Positions 1 to 11,826 of a DNA stretch of 64,000 bases are shown here, one piece after another. Each line of letters begins with the position of its first letter. Position 1 is the stretch's first letter. Made by a program: the position numbers and the translations under genes. The notes under the pieces are model-generated. The model worked only from the letters and a program-made list of their open reading frames with translations. It was not told the DNA's origin and ran no database searches. Source of the stretch: Plantago major (Eukaryota; Streptophyta; Magnoliopsida; Lamiales; Plantaginaceae); assembly GCA_026545765.1 (NCBI GenBank), contig CM048844.1, forward strand, positions 68,670,035-68,734,034, in the 5' to 3' direction.

Positions 1-86
1 TATTTATTTATTGGGTGAATATTGAACATTAAAAGAGAGAATTTTTAAAAAAATTTGAAGATTATTGACGGAAACGTAGTGGCAAC

Positions 87-232
87 TAGGGGTGATCATA
101 AAATCCGAAAATCCAAAAATCCTATCCGATCCGATCCGATGTATTCGGATCGGATTACAGATTATGATATTTTAGATCGGAAGATTTTTCGGATTAATCC
201 GATCCGATCCGTCGGATTAATCCGAATTAATT

Positions 233-298
<66 letters not shown>

Positions 299-716
299 TC
301 CCCTTATTCAGCCAAACAAAATACAAAATACTTAGGATGCTGGGAAATTGGATTTTGGTTGTTGGATATGCACTTTTTAATCAACTAGTCGTTATTCTAG
401 AACATAAACTCCAGACTTTTCGTATTTGTTGTTTTGTACTTGAAGTAAACTTGTGAACTTTATTTTGTTTATTTTGAATGTGGAACTACTGAACTAGTAT
501 TTAATTTGTCTACGAAATGCTATTTCAGTTTTTTTTTAATTAAAGTTCGGATTATTCGAATGAAATCCGATCAAATCCGAACTTTTTCGGATTAATCCGA
601 AATCCGATTCGATCGTTCAGATCAGATTTCGAATTGAGCCTTTAGTGGTCCGAAACTTCAGATTGATCCAAACTTCGGATTGGATTGGATCGGATTAATC
701 CGAACGTGCACCCCTA
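87..716. mobile_element. hAT-type MITE nested in the CACTA end
   Basis: Terminal inverted repeats TAGGGGTG (87-94) and CACCCCTA (709-716) are flanked by a perfect 8-bp duplication GTGGCAAC (79-86 and 717-724), the hAT signature. The interior carries many ATCCGA/TCGGAT hexamers near both ends and a long TA microsatellite. It has no coding capacity, so it is a non-autonomous element of about 630 bp. Confidence 0.85.
235..295. repeat. (TA)n microsatellite
   Basis: About 60 bp of uninterrupted TA dinucleotides inside the hAT MITE. Confidence 0.95.
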
Positions 717-1061
717 GTGGCAACTATATATTTTTGACACTAAATCCGTCACTAAGTAGTGACGGAAAATCATTCCGTCACCATTAAAGTAGAACGAATT
801 CCGTCACTAATTTTTGACGATATATTGTGAGTCACTAATCTGGTTTTCGGTTCGACCAGATTTCGGTTGTAATATTCGTCACTATTTCCGTCAACTCCAC
901 GAGTGACGCTTATTTCATGATTTTGTGGTGGAATTGAAAATTCTGTCACTATTTTTTTGTGACGGGGTCATACGCAACGACCATGTTTCCGTCACAAATT
1001 TCGTCTTCAGAGTGAAATTCCGTCACTATTTCTGTCACATTTCTGTCAGTTTTTTGTAGTG

Positions 1062-1845
1062 TTCATTTGTATTTATTTTTTAACTCGTATAATAATTTGT
1101 AGTATAGTATCTTTAAAAATGAAACTATTTTTGAAAACCAATCACTCAAGCGAGGAGTCTGGAGCATTTACGTGCAAACTCGAAAATTTATTAAACTTTT
1201 GAGGAAAAACTACATTTACAGGAAATTATTTACAATATATGATATGACATGTACGGTAAGTATTTTATTTCAACAACTTGAAGAATAAAACAACTGCAAG
1301 TATGAAGTTGCAATTATGTTTTTAGTTGAACGGATCAGGATTACAATCATAAACTTGAGAGCTCGGGTTTGTAGACAATTTCCCCCATTTTTTCCACATC
1401 TATCTTATGTCTATTTCTCGGTTTTTTCTTATATATCATATTTATATTATATTTGATAACATCCCTTAACTTTTGTTTCATTTTCTATATTCATCATAAA
1501 TATATAAGTTGATAGTGTGTTACATTTAGTATCAAAATGGATATTAGAGATTTCACGACCAATTTGATAGTTGAAGATGAACATGCATGGAAAAAATCTT
1601 ATACAAAAGTAAAACAAAAAATAAAAAATAAAAGAGCAAAAACATCCCTACTTTTTATTAGTTGCAGTGATAATCTAAAAAAAAAAAAAGAATAAAACAA
1701 ATTGATGCTAAACAATAATTCTTGGATAAAAACAAAAAAAAAGTGTTTTGTTATGAATTTTAGTTGGGTTGTTTTTCTCTTTTTGTTGGTTTGGATAAGG
1801 ATATAACATACTATGTTTATAGTTAAATTGTAGATGCGATTACTT
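1062..1845. other. AT-rich spacer, no gene seen
   Basis: AT-rich sequence without a sustained reading frame, TIR or LTR signature that I can recognise. Confidence 0.6.
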
Positions 1846-1985
1846 GTAGCCTGATGGTAAATATGTTGGTGTCAATTCATGGGGTGTAGAGTTTGAAACC
1901 TATCAATTACATTTAGTTGTTGACAGAATTTTTATAATTAAATGAGGGTGTCGCCGAAGCTCTTCCGGTGGCTGCAATTAATAAA
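1846..1985 (+). mobile_element. Possible tRNA-derived SINE relic
   Basis: GTAGCCTGATGGTAAA (from about 1846) resembles a pol III A box, and GAGTTTGAAACC about 35 bp later resembles a B box. The spacing fits a tRNA-derived SINE head. The 3' part is degenerate and no flanking duplication was found, so this is tentative. Confidence 0.4.
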
Positions 1986-2184
1986 TTGATAATAATACAT
2001 TTTCTTTTTAAAGAAAGGTATAATGGTAAATCAATATTTATTTCTAATTACAATTATAAAAGAATTACTTCAATTTATTTCATATTTGTATATTTTCTAA
2101 ATAATTATAAAAAAAATAACTCAAGGAATGACTAAAGAGTATATTTGGCAAACACTTTAGTGTATAACTAGAAAAATCTTTCTC

Positions 2185-2456
2185 GGGTTGTTTGGTTCGG
2201 AATTATAATGGAGCTCATTTTAATTGAGGTAAATTGATGAATAACGACTAAAATATAATTGAGTTGTTAAAATTCGTGTTTGGTATAGAATTAAATTTTT
2301 ATAGAGTTTTGTAGGATTGTAGAAGGAAGAATATAACATAATTGAGTTGGACTCAATTATGTTTTTCCAACTAATAGCCCTGTTAAAATGGGATTGTCAA
2401 ACCCAATTATGGGTTGTCTCAATTATAATTGAGCTTAAATTCTAAGCCAAACAACC
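2185..2456. mobile_element. Small TIR element (MITE)
   Basis: GGGTTGTTTGGTTCGGAATTATAAT at the left is mirrored at the right by ATTATAATTGAGC and TAAGCCAAACAACC. The GGTTGTTTGG-type TIR is common in plant MITEs. I could not see a clean TSD, so the superfamily is not assigned. Confidence 0.6.
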
Positions 2457-2649
2457 AGTCTATCTTTCATAATTTATTTTAACTTTTCACCTAAAACTAT
2501 GCATCAATTCTAAATGTATGAAGTTTTACAGATCAGAAGGGAGTATGGTATTGAAATTGAAATTAAGCTTAAGACTTTGCCGTGATTTTTTTACTTTACA
2601 ATATAATGTTGTGCTTCAGCTTTCATGATACAACATTTAAAACATGAGA

Positions 2650-3812
2650 TTTTTTTTTTTTTTTTTGCACTAATAACTTTTGCCCGTTTTTGAACTTACT
2701 TCACAACCTTTTTGTTTTTGCATTTCACACCAAAAAGTTTATAAAAATTTTAACATTACACAAAGGTTGGATGGCCGTTAAGTTACCGTTAACTTATTTT
2801 TAAATTACACCAAAACCTTTGAAAAAACTTATCTTCGCCACCAGAACCTTTCTATATAGTAATAATTTATTCATTTTGAAATTTTTTAAATTTTATTCCA
2901 ACAAAAAGAACACAAGAAGTGTTCCGAAAAATAAGGATTACAATCCGAGTCACAAACCAACAACGACACTTTACTTTACAACCACAGAAGCTACGTACCA
3001 AACCATATCCTATCCCTATGAGAATAAAGAATGATCAACTCTTATCACTCACTCCATAAACATGATAACCTAGTGTATTTTGTCTACTAAACACACTTTC
3101 TTCATTTGTTTGCTAAATATAACAATAAGTTTCTTTTATGATAGATATAACAATAAGATACTGCATATGTATCTGGCGAATGTGAAATTCCATTGTGCAC
3201 GGATAAAAAATGATAAAATTTATTAGTATATTAATTGGCATACATTCTATCTATAAAATTAAGTGTTCGAACTTTCTTTACATTCCATCCCTCAATTAGT
3301 TGCTTCAATAAAATTACAAAAAATGAAGGCACAAAATATATATACTCGTTCCACATATATATAAGTAGCTTTGTGTCATTTTTTAGATCAAAACACAGGA
3401 AGATACGCAATTGGCAGGGGGTACATATGGAGTTCCTTAAATCACTACACTGAACCAACAAATTATATGAAGAATTTGATTGCAAAAGGCAAAAGTCATG
3501 GCAAATATGATGCATATTCCAACCATCAATAGACTAGCAACACTAAACAATTCATGCGAACATATATTTTGATTACTCAAATCAACCAAGAAAGGTTGTG
3601 GTGTGATTTAAAAAACAAAAAAAAGGTTTTGGTAGCGGGTGTAAATTTTTGAAAAGGTTTTGGTGTGATTTAAAATACAAACTTTACGGACGTCAATTTT
3701 TGGTGTAACGTCAAAATATTACTAAAAGTTTTGGTGTGAAATGCAAAAAAAAAAAGTTTATGGGGTAAGTTTAAAAACGGACAAAAGTTATTGGTGAAAA
3801 AAAAAATTTCCG
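2650..3812. mobile_element. Foldback/TIR element of about 1.16 kb
   Basis: Long inverted repeats of about 200 bp: the left arm (2650-2860) has GCACTAATAACTTTTG, CATTTCACACCAAAA and TTACACCAAAACCTTT; the right arm (3595-3812) has their complements in reverse order. The interior has only short frames on both strands with no recognisable product. The long TIRs suggest a MULE-like or foldback element; no TSD was resolved because of flanking T and A runs. Confidence 0.6.
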
Positions 3813-4005
3813 GGGATTGAAGGAAATCGTTTGCCATTAGGGTGTTTGTTTAAATGCGTAACATTTCCTTTTGGTGGTCCACAATAAAAGTCCTTTCCAT
3901 TTGGCTTATTATGCCCCACAATTAAGCCCGTAAATGCATATTAGCCCTTTGATTAATTTTCGATTATTTGTAAGTGTCTCTATCATGCTTTAATATAAAC
4001 AGAAT

Positions 4006-4881
4006 TGTTGAGGGGTAAACCTCGAACACTAACTGACTAAACTACTACAAATATCCTGAACTTGGTTCCGCCTCCTGCTTGAACTCCGAGGTATCACTTG
4101 TCCGTGCTTGCGTACCTGAAAGGGCTAAGTGGGGGGGGGGGGGGTTAGGACGGGATATCCGGATTGTCCGAGTCAATCCGGTAAGAGACTTTACTCAAGA
4201 GAGAGTTGGAAGCTCTCAATGTAATAGTTATGAGGAAGGTTATTGTATCCGACTAGAAAACTTGTCACTTGTCACTTATGACTTATGACTTACCTCAAGG
4301 CCTTGGACCTTGCTCCATATTTATAGTTATCGTGTACTTATGAAGAGGTTCACAAGATGATGCCAAGTGTACGATCCAGATTTGGACACCAATGCTACCT
4401 TCGGCCCATGGCCCATTAGAGAACAGTAATCCAATAACAATTAGTGGGCCTGGGAGGGTAGTTTGGACCTTTTCCCCCTGAGAGTATCGTTCCGTCTGTT
4501 GGGTCCGTGTTAGTCCCTCGGACAGATCTATCTGCTTGGTTGATCTGCCCTTGGGTAACTCTGGATGTCCGAGCCTGGAGTTTCACGGAAGTATCTCAGT
4601 GGTCCTGTTATGTACGTTTGGGCTTATTGCGATGGTGGCATCCGAGATTATCTCGTCCGGTCCGTTAGGCATCTCTGTACTGACATGGTCAGGTTTGGAA
4701 GTCCTTTCCTTAGCCAGCTCGGACTAGCTGTGAGGATGTAGTGACTTTAGCGTACTGGCCGATTCACTGTGGGCGGACCATATGAGGTCGGACCAATACT
4801 GGATTGGCTAATTAAGCCGTGATGCGCTTTAGGACACGCTCTATGGCGCCCTTAACGGATTGGACGTAGTCCGTAACAACA
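4006..4881 (-). mobile_element. Solo LTR (876 bp) with 5-bp TSD
   Basis: The unit runs from TGTTGAGGGG to GTAACAACA (TG...CA) and is flanked by perfect AGAAT duplications (4001-4005, 4882-4886). A TATAAATATGG box on the minus strand at 4316-4326 sets the orientation. No internal region or second LTR is present, so recombination between the two LTRs probably removed the element. A 14-G run lies at 4131-4144. Confidence 0.85.
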
Positions 4882-4886
4882 AGAAT

Positions 4887-5873
4887 CATTAGAGGTTAGT
4901 GTATATATTTGTATCTTCCGTTGATAATATGATCAGTGTAACTTTTTGTATTTGTTTAGTAATCAGATAATGAATGTTGTATGAAGTGTATTCATGTAGA
5001 GTTATGAATCTCACTAAGTTTTGCACTTGTCAAAACTGGTGGAAAATTTTGTAGGAAACTTTTGGAGGGAATGTAACTTTTTTTGGTATTGTTGGAGGGA
5101 AATTCAGAAAGCATGTAAAATCCCGAAAATTTTATTGAACCGTCGATTTGAATATAATTTGGAGAAGGGAAATTATTTGGACTTAATTTGATTTACGAGA
5201 TTTTATAGATAAATATTTTACGGATCAATAAATGAAGATGGAGTACTATGATTTAATTGTACGTGAACTGGAGTAAAGACCAAGTTGTGTAAAGTCCAAG
5301 TTGGGACCAGGATGTGCTCAACAAGCAAACCCTAAGTTAAAACCCTAGTCTTCTTCTTCCTCCTCTCTACACTTCCTTAGGCAACCTCCAAATCCACCAA
5401 GCTCCGCCCGTTTATCCCTCCTCCACGCCACCGATCTTCCTTATTCCTTCCGATGCGAATGAAATCGAGTAGTGTTGTGATTATCGAACTGAGATTGGTG
5501 TGTATCGCGACATGGAAACAAGAGGACGAATTCGCGATTCGATTTGGACTGATTCATGTTGTTTTGGGACTGTTACTCATCGATTTGAATGGAGGGATTG
5601 ATGGTTATTCGATTGCTGTAACCTTGGCCTTGATTCGGAGTCGATTGGTTCGATTCAGGAAGTTTTGGATTGTAGCAGGGACTAGTTTGAGGTTTTCTGA
5701 AAGTTAATTAAAACCCTTGCTTTTGGGAATTTGAAGGAGCTAGGGACCTCCTATGAAATTTGACGAGTTTTAGCTTATTCCACTTTAGCCCCAGATCCGT
5801 AGGATGCCTATTTTGCCCCTGAGATCGCACCAATTCACAGAAGCTGCCATCACTAAGTTATAATTAGTTTTCT
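4887..5873. other. Intergenic region, no assigned gene
   Basis: It contains a pyrimidine-rich stretch around 5325-5440 (AAACCCTAA, CTTCTTCTTCC) like a plant 5' UTR, followed by an 84-codon frame (5453-5707, + strand) that matches no family I know. It could be a captured gene fragment or a decayed retroelement leader. I would not call a gene here. Confidence 0.4.
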
Positions 5874-5965
5874 GCAGCTCAGTTGGTTGGCTATGGTGAT
5901 GCCTTGCAGGAGGTTGACGGTTCAAGCCTTGGTGGAGACAGTTTTTGTATCTTTTTATTTCCAGC
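5874..5965 (+). mobile_element. tRNA-derived SINE head
   Basis: GCAGCTCAGTTGGTTGG is an A-box-like sequence and GACGGTTCAAGCCT a close B box about 35 bp on, as in the tRNA-related head of plant SINEs. A folded cloverleaf with acceptor stem is not evident, so it is not an intact tRNA gene. Confidence 0.5.
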
Positions 5966-6215
5966 CCTATTTGTGTCTAGAAAATTACTGTTTTGCCCTT
6001 GTTACCCTATTTCCTCAATATCGACCTATAAAACTGTAGTAGAGGCAAGATGGAGTTTGTGATTGGTTCTTTGGATGAATCGTGGCTTAAGTTAACTTTT
6101 GGAGATTCGATGTGCAAGCTATTGGAGTATGTTGCGATTATGTAAGATTGACTGGATTCGTATCAACCTTGAGGTAAGGGGAACTCTTGATACTTTTGCT
6201 TCTATTTTATTGTTA

Positions 6216-6218
<3 letters not shown>

Positions 6219-6306
<88 letters not shown>
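6219..6306. repeat. Compound (GT)n(AT)n microsatellite
   Basis: About 50 bp of GT repeats pass directly into about 38 bp of TA repeats. Confidence 0.97.
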
Positions 6307-6311
<5 letters not shown>

Positions 6312-6687
6312 TTGGGTAATAATGAAATTTTTATAAACTTAAGAGGTGTTGATTTGAATTTGTAATAAATAATGGGGTTATTTGTAATTTACTTTTGTAA
6401 AAACAAATTATCAAAGTAAAGAAAAAAAAGTGAATTACTCTCCACATCATCATTATTAGCATGCCGCATATGATATGTGAATTGACTTTTGGACTATCAC
6501 ATTATTGATTTCTTGACATCTGGCTTGATGTGTTATTGATGCAATGTTAGGACCACGATGAGTTAGGGTGTTTCAATTTTTAAGAGATAGGTATATCTTA
6601 ATTTCAAATTTTGCTCCTCCCACATTTTCTTTTCTATTTTGTAATTTTACGGATAGTCCAAATATACAACTAGACTGTATATTTTTA

Positions 6688-6937
6688 CTCCATCCATCAC
6701 ACAGAACTTTATACATTTGTCATTTTTAGTCATCCCATAGAACTTTATACATTAACAAAAAAGAAAACTATCTCACACCCAATAAATAATAAACAATCTC
6801 AACTTTACACACAAATTATAATTTTTGCCACTAAAAGTACACTTTTTCCACATTTTATATATTATATATATACTTTAACTTTTTGCATAAAACTGCACGC
6901 TAAACCTAATGAATGAAGTTATTCAGGACGGAGGGAG
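6688..6937. mobile_element. Stowaway-like MITE (Tc1/mariner)
   Basis: Ends CTCCATCCATC and GGACGGAGGGAG match the Stowaway CTCCCTCCGTCC terminus and are flanked by TA on both sides (6686-6687, 6938-6939). At 250 bp it has no coding capacity. Confidence 0.85.
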
Positions 6938-7104
6938 TAGTTAAAATGTACAGTTTCATCTGGGACTATTGCATTTTATATGGATAATAATAATACAGTA
7001 AACTCCATATAGTGTACTGGATATTAAAACTGTATGTATTAGAGTTCAATAATACAGTTTTGTATTCATAATACAAAACTGAATCGATATAATGAATGCG
7101 CCTT

Positions 7105-7555
7105 CTTCTTGCTGGAGGTGGTGGTTGTGGATGTCGGACAGGTGGAATGTGTTGCTGTGCTGATCTGGAGTGAGACACCCTCGACTGATAGGTATTGTGG
7201 ATCTGGAGCTATGGTGCGGATCTGGTGTTGGTGGTGGTGGGATCTGTGGTGGGTGAGGTGGAGCTGTGGTGAGGGTGGCTGGAGTGGTGGATAGTGGTTT
7301 TGAGGTGGGTGGTGGACGGTGGTGGGGCGGTGAATGAGAGGTAGAGGTGGGTGGTGAGGGTGGTTGGAGTGGAGCTGGTTGCAACCAGGATGGTAGGTGA
7401 GGGTGGTTGGAGTGGTGGTGATGGACGGTGGATGGGAGGTAGAGGTGGGTGGTTGGTGAGGGTGGCTGGAGTGGTGGTATGGAGGTGGGTGGTGAACGGT
7501 GGAAGGGTGGTGGGGCAGTTGATGGGCGTTTGGTGGTGGTGTGGATGGTTTATTT
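7105..7555. repeat. G/T-rich degenerate minisatellite
   Basis: About 450 bp with very strong strand bias: G, GT and GGT steps on the plus strand and almost no C. Recurrent phrases are GGTGAGGGTGG, TGGAGTGGTG and GGTAGAGGTGGGTGG. Proline/threonine/histidine-rich frames on the minus strand are by-products of the repeat and are not called as genes. Multiple GGTGG/GGG blocks could form G-quadruplexes. Confidence 0.75.
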
Positions 7556-7564
7556 GATGATAAT

Positions 7565-8220
7565 GGTTTCCCACTCGTCCACCTTTACCAAAATTTTGAG
7601 AATTGTTCTTTTTTATTTTTCTATTTTTCTAACATTTTAACATTAATCATAGTTATAGTCTAGTCATATTTTTAAATTAATTTATCTGAAAAATTTGGAT
7701 GAAACATCAGATCCCGTCACAAAAATTAAGTTTAACACGTATTTTCATATAATAAAATAATTTACATAATTGCAAAAATATGATAAATAAAAGGGAGAAA
7801 ATCGTATCTAACTTGACTCAGATTTTACATCTTAAATTAAAAAGTTGAACATGTATGCACTAGATTAAAATTGAATAAGTAAAATAAATTGACTCCTGAA
7901 CTCCGCTTGTTGATGCCACTCAAAAATCTTCTTCATATTTAACAGAAAATGGTTCACCTTTTTGGAACAATTGAGGCTTTCATTCTCAAAATAAAATTCT
8001 AGGTTGACGTAGGTTGATTTTGAAGATTCAATTTGGAAATGGAATTTTGTGATGGGGTCTTATGTTTATTCCAAAATTTGTAGATAAATTAATTTAAAAA
8101 CATGACTACACTCTAACTATGTTTAAGGTAAAAATGTTGAAAAAAAATAAGAAAATAGAAAAAAGAATTAAATGAGTTGACACTTGTCAAATTTTGGAAA
8201 AGGTGGACTAGTGGGAAACC
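7565..8220. mobile_element. TIR/foldback element (656 bp, arms of about 180 bp)
   Basis: GGTTTCCCACTCGTCCACCTTT at 7565 onward is mirrored by AAAGGTGGACTAGTGGGAAACC ending at 8220, and similarity continues inward for about 180 bp per arm. There is no coding region. No clean TSD; the left side abuts the G-rich minisatellite. Confidence 0.7.
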
Positions 8221-8740
8221 CCCTAGCATCAAAGAAACCGGCCTGAATTGCTCCCTCGATTTTAGTGCTATACCGCATCATGAGAAAGACTCAATGATGT
8301 GTTTAAATTATTCCATGTTAGAATATTCTATATCACTTGCAAATAATATATAAGTTGGATAACAAGGGATGATTACTTCATTGGAAATGCATGATTACAA
8401 TTGTAAAGGTGTAATGGTCATATGCTTGATTAGGCTATAAATATCTCTACCCGTTCTTGAAACTCATTCGTACTGGATTATAATTGGCATTTATGCAGTG
8501 TGAATTTTGGAACCACTATGAAAGCTGAGACGACGGATTATTGTACTACGTAATTTATTGTCGCAATTTATTTGAAATCATCGATTAATTATAGGGTTGA
8601 TATTAGCACAAACTTTTATGAAACTTTGATTAATATATATCACATATTAAACTAAAAACATCACATGTTAAACATTTGGATTTGATAAAATGAGTGTATG
8701 TTAAATCATTATATTTGTAGTTGGACCATAGACTTAACCT
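8221..8740. other. Spacer, no gene seen
   Basis: AT-rich sequence with no reading frame or repeat signature that I can support. Confidence 0.5.
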
Positions 8741-8750
8741 TAATTTAGGT

Positions 8751-9626
8751 GGGTTAAATGCAAAATACCCCATAAGTTATTGTAAATGTGCGCGAAACCC
8801 CACTGAGTTAACAAATTAGTACCGAACCCCCCTGAGTTATTAAAAAATGTGCGCGAAACCACCATGAGTTAATAAATTAGTCCCTGAGTTATGAAAAATG
8901 TGCGCGAAACCCCCTGAGTTATTAAAACATGTGCGTGGAACCCTTCAGCCTTTTTTTTTACGGCGTGCTCATATTAGGTGCGACAATGAATGTTCTTTTA
9001 GGTTTACTCCAAATTAACGCGACTAGGTGGACTGGACATTCATAATTTAAGTTTATTATCTTTTGCCCTCACTTTTTTCCGTTTACACTAATAATGAATT
9101 GGTATATGTTGTTGTTGTGTAATGACAATCTTAATTAGTGTTATCTATGGTTGTTATTTATATATTTCAGTACTATATAACCAGTAATGTGTGATCGATT
9201 TTTGTTGTTCATTTAACCAGGAAAAAAAGCAGAGTTTTACTATTTTTAATAGCTCAAATTTAAGTCATTTTAATATTTTTGAAAATTTGGACTAACGAAT
9301 CAAACTGCACACAATACGAATTCATTATGTATATTTAATATTTATGTAAAAGGGGTATTGCAATGACTTTATAAGAATTACATGGGATTTTGCGCATATT
9401 TTTAATAACTATGGTCTTTTTTTTTTGCATTGATTTGGTGTAAGATAACATAAACAAACATCTATAGTCGCACCTAATGAGAGTGTACCTCATACACTTT
9501 AAAAATAAAGGGTGGGGGGTTTTGTGCCCATTTTTAATAATCAAGGGGGTGTTGGTACTAATTTGTTAACTCAGAGGGGTTTCACACACATTATTAATAA
9601 CTCAGAGGGTGTTATGCATTTAACTC
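8751..9626. mobile_element. MULE-like non-autonomous TIR element
   Basis: The left arm starts GGGTTAAATGCAAAATACC and the right arm ends GGTGTTATGCATTTAACTC. The arms (about 8751-8945 and 9490-9626) are inverted copies built from repeated CCCCTGAGTTATTAAAA/ATGTGCGCGAAA units. Flanks TAATTTAGGT (8741-8750) and TATTTTAGGT (9627-9636) form a 10-bp duplication with one mismatch, which fits Mutator-type insertion. The Helitron that follows inserted in its right TIR: the last 36 bp of the element appear again at 14391-14426. Confidence 0.7.
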
Positions 9627-9891
9627 TATTTTAGGTAAGCATGTTAAACATAAAACATTATGACATAAGTTGTAATATCCATGCATTATGTGCATGTCTA
9701 TTACAAGATTACCAAATTTAATATTTATATTGATAAACATGTCATGATAATCTTGAGATAAAATGAGACAATCAGAAATAAGAATTTACTGACAATTTTT
9801 TTCTTTTTAAATCGGCTAAAAATTTATTAAAGCTTACAAAAAGTTTAAACGAGCATAATAAATGTTAGAAACAAAAATTTATTGACAATTG
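9591..9891. repeat. About 300-bp direct repeat, copy 1
   Basis: The sequence from TTATTAATAACTCAGAGGG through ATTTATTGACAATTG appears to be repeated base for base at 14391-14691, exactly 4800 bp downstream. It comprises the right TIR end of the 8751-9626 element plus its 3' flank. Confidence 0.9.
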
Positions 9892-9903
9892 AATCAGACA
9901 TGA

Positions 9904-10000
9904 CTTTTGGTGAATTGATTGTCATGTTTGGTGGTGACTTTAGACAAATCTTACAAGTTCTGCCAATGTTGGTAGGCAGTACATATATAGTTCAAGCACC
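9904..10000 (+). pseudogene. Helitron helicase fragment (GGDFRQ motif)
   Basis: The + strand reads VMFGGDFRQILQVLP, closely resembling the conserved GGDFRQILPV segment of PIF1-like Helitron helicases, followed by a degraded SSRRFW segment. Only this exon-sized piece remains; the Rep nuclease and Walker motifs are absent. Related but more degraded copies (VMFGGNFRRIS) lie near 10676 and 12728. Confidence 0.75.
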
Positions 10001-10789
10001 CCCTTACTCATCGAGAAGATTTTGGAATTCATTTTGTGTTTTAAATTAACTAATAACATCCGATTCCAGCTCTGAGGGCATTTGTATTCATTACACCGCT
10101 AATAAAATTTTATATTTTAAAATTTCTGGTAGCTTGGGTGACGTGGCATCCAGAGATTCATTTTGTCATCCTTTAACTGTTCACTTGAACCAACTTAAGG
10201 AAAAAAATGTTTTAATAAAATACAAAACATGTCACTCCTAAAATTAATAAATCTGGATATGAAATTTAAAAGAAAAGAGAATTGAAAAATAGTAAAAAAT
10301 AACAAAAAAAAGTTACAAATATTTACAAATGTTCATTTCATTTTTCTTGAAAAAAAATTAAGTTCCTTGAAAGTTTGGCAGGAAGCATAAATCGGAGCTT
10401 CATATCATTATATTGAAGCTCCATGTTGGAGCTTTTCGTGGAAGCTCCGACCTAGAGCTTCCACAGGAAACTCCAGATCTTAACTTCCACGGGCAACTCC
10501 CAACCAGCTCCCCCTCGAAGCACCGCCAGAGTTTCTATGGAAGCTCCTTCCAGGGAAGTAAAAGAAAAGAAAATTGAATTATATATATATATATTTAAAA
10601 AAGACTATAAAATAAAGAATGGATTTATCAAAAAAAATGATAATTTTTATAAAATTTTGTTGGTTTGGTTGTCATGTTTGGTGGCAACTTTAGAAGAATT
10701 TCTAAAACATCATGGAGTTGATGTTGTGTACTAAAATTGAGTGATGAGCCTATAGATCTGAGTACTTTCGTATTTATTATACTCAGAAC

Positions 10790-11480
10790 TTGAGAACTCT
10801 ATTAGAAAAGTATACCGCACTATATATATGGAACTACTCTATTAGAAGGTTAAACAAACTCTAATAAAGATTTAACTACAATTTTAAAGCAGTATCTAAA
10901 GAGTAAACCACACAATATGAGAAAAAAATACTAGAAAAAATGGATACTTCCAACCTAGAGACTCAATTCGAAGAGTAAACCAACTATAAAAATGAGATAA
11001 TATCAATTTGAATAGTAAATTCAACTCCAATAACGTAATAATTAAGACTTGAATACTCAATTTGAAGAGCAAACCAACAGTAAGAATGTGATCATTACAA
11101 ATTGAATACTTTATTGAAAGGCTGAACCCCTATTTTTTGAAACATAATTTAAGAATAGTATAGTTGCAACTTCAGAATTCAATTCAAAGCTAAATGAATA
11201 TAGAAATGTGATAAATCCGACTTAAGAACTCAATTAGGAGTGAAAACTACACTATTTGGGAAAGTAATAGAGAATTAGATAATTCCGAGTTAAAGGCCCC
11301 TTTCAATTGGTAAACCAATTATAAGAATGTGACATTTCAAATATGGAGATTCAGTCTCATGGTAAACCAACTCTAAGAATTAGACATCTGCAACTTCAGA
11401 ACTTCATTCCAAGGATAGACCAACTCTAAGTGAGGTAATGCAAAAAGGAAAACAAAGTTAGATGGGGAACTTAACTCTAA
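10790..11480. repeat. Degenerate tandem repeat of about 40-55 bp (copy 1)
   Basis: Recurrent phrases ACTTGAGAACTCAATTCGAAG, AGTAAACCAACTCTAA and AATGAGATAATT recur every 40-55 bp with heavy drift. Part of Helitron block B. Confidence 0.7.
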
Positions 11481-11499
11481 ATGGGACAAGGGCCAACTT

Positions 11500-11826
11500 A
11501 TGACTATATGTATATTCAAAGGACAAACTAACTATAACAACAATATAATTAAAAGCACCCCGTTACTCATCGAGAAGATTGTGGAATTCATGTTGTGTTT
11601 TGACGCTTCCAGCTCTGAGCGCATTTGTATTCATTACACCGTTAATAAAATTTTATATTTTAAATTTTCTGGTGGCTTGGGTGACGTGGCAGCCAGAGAT
11701 TCATTTTGTCATCCTTTAACTGTTGACTTGGACCAACTTAAGGAAAAAAATATTTTAATAAAATACAAAGAACATGTCTCTCCTAAAATAAATATGGATA
11801 TGAAATCTAAAAGAAAAGAAAATTGA
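11500..11826 (+). pseudogene. Helitron-internal 108-codon frame, probably relic
   Basis: A 108-codon frame covering part of block A. Its second half (SERICIHYTVNKILYF onward) is also present, interrupted, in the first block A copy after the GGDFRQ fragment at about 10075-10250, so it is likely degraded Helitron coding or flanking sequence. No independent function is suggested. Confidence 0.35.

Larger units (their letters stand above)
1..1061. mobile_element. CACTA (En/Spm) transposon terminal region
   Basis: The right edge ends in GTTTTTTGTAGTG (to 1061), the reverse complement of the CACTACAA terminus typical of plant CACTA elements. The 720-1050 stretch is full of CCGTCACTA and TAGTGACGG subterminal motifs in both orientations, as expected of CACTA transposase-binding arrays. 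The same motif (GACGG) occurs before the nested hAT MITE at 67-71. The other end lies outside the window, and no coding sequence is visible. It could be the end of a longer element or a deleted derivative. Confidence 0.7.

Noticed and set aside
5453..5707. 84-codon frame after a pyrimidine-rich leader as a possible gene
   Set aside because: No recognisable domain, no clear splice continuation, and the region is surrounded by repeats.
5874..5965. Functional tRNA gene
   Set aside because: A and B boxes are present but acceptor, D and anticodon stems cannot be paired; a SINE head fits better.
6099..6365. 88-codon frame containing a Cys-Val/Ile-Tyr repeat
   Set aside because: Created by the GT/AT microsatellite.
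7046..7574. Proline/threonine/histidine-rich frames on the minus strand (up to 121 codons)
   Set aside because: They lie in a G/T-rich minisatellite; lack of C on the other strand removes stop codons, so open frames are expected by chance.
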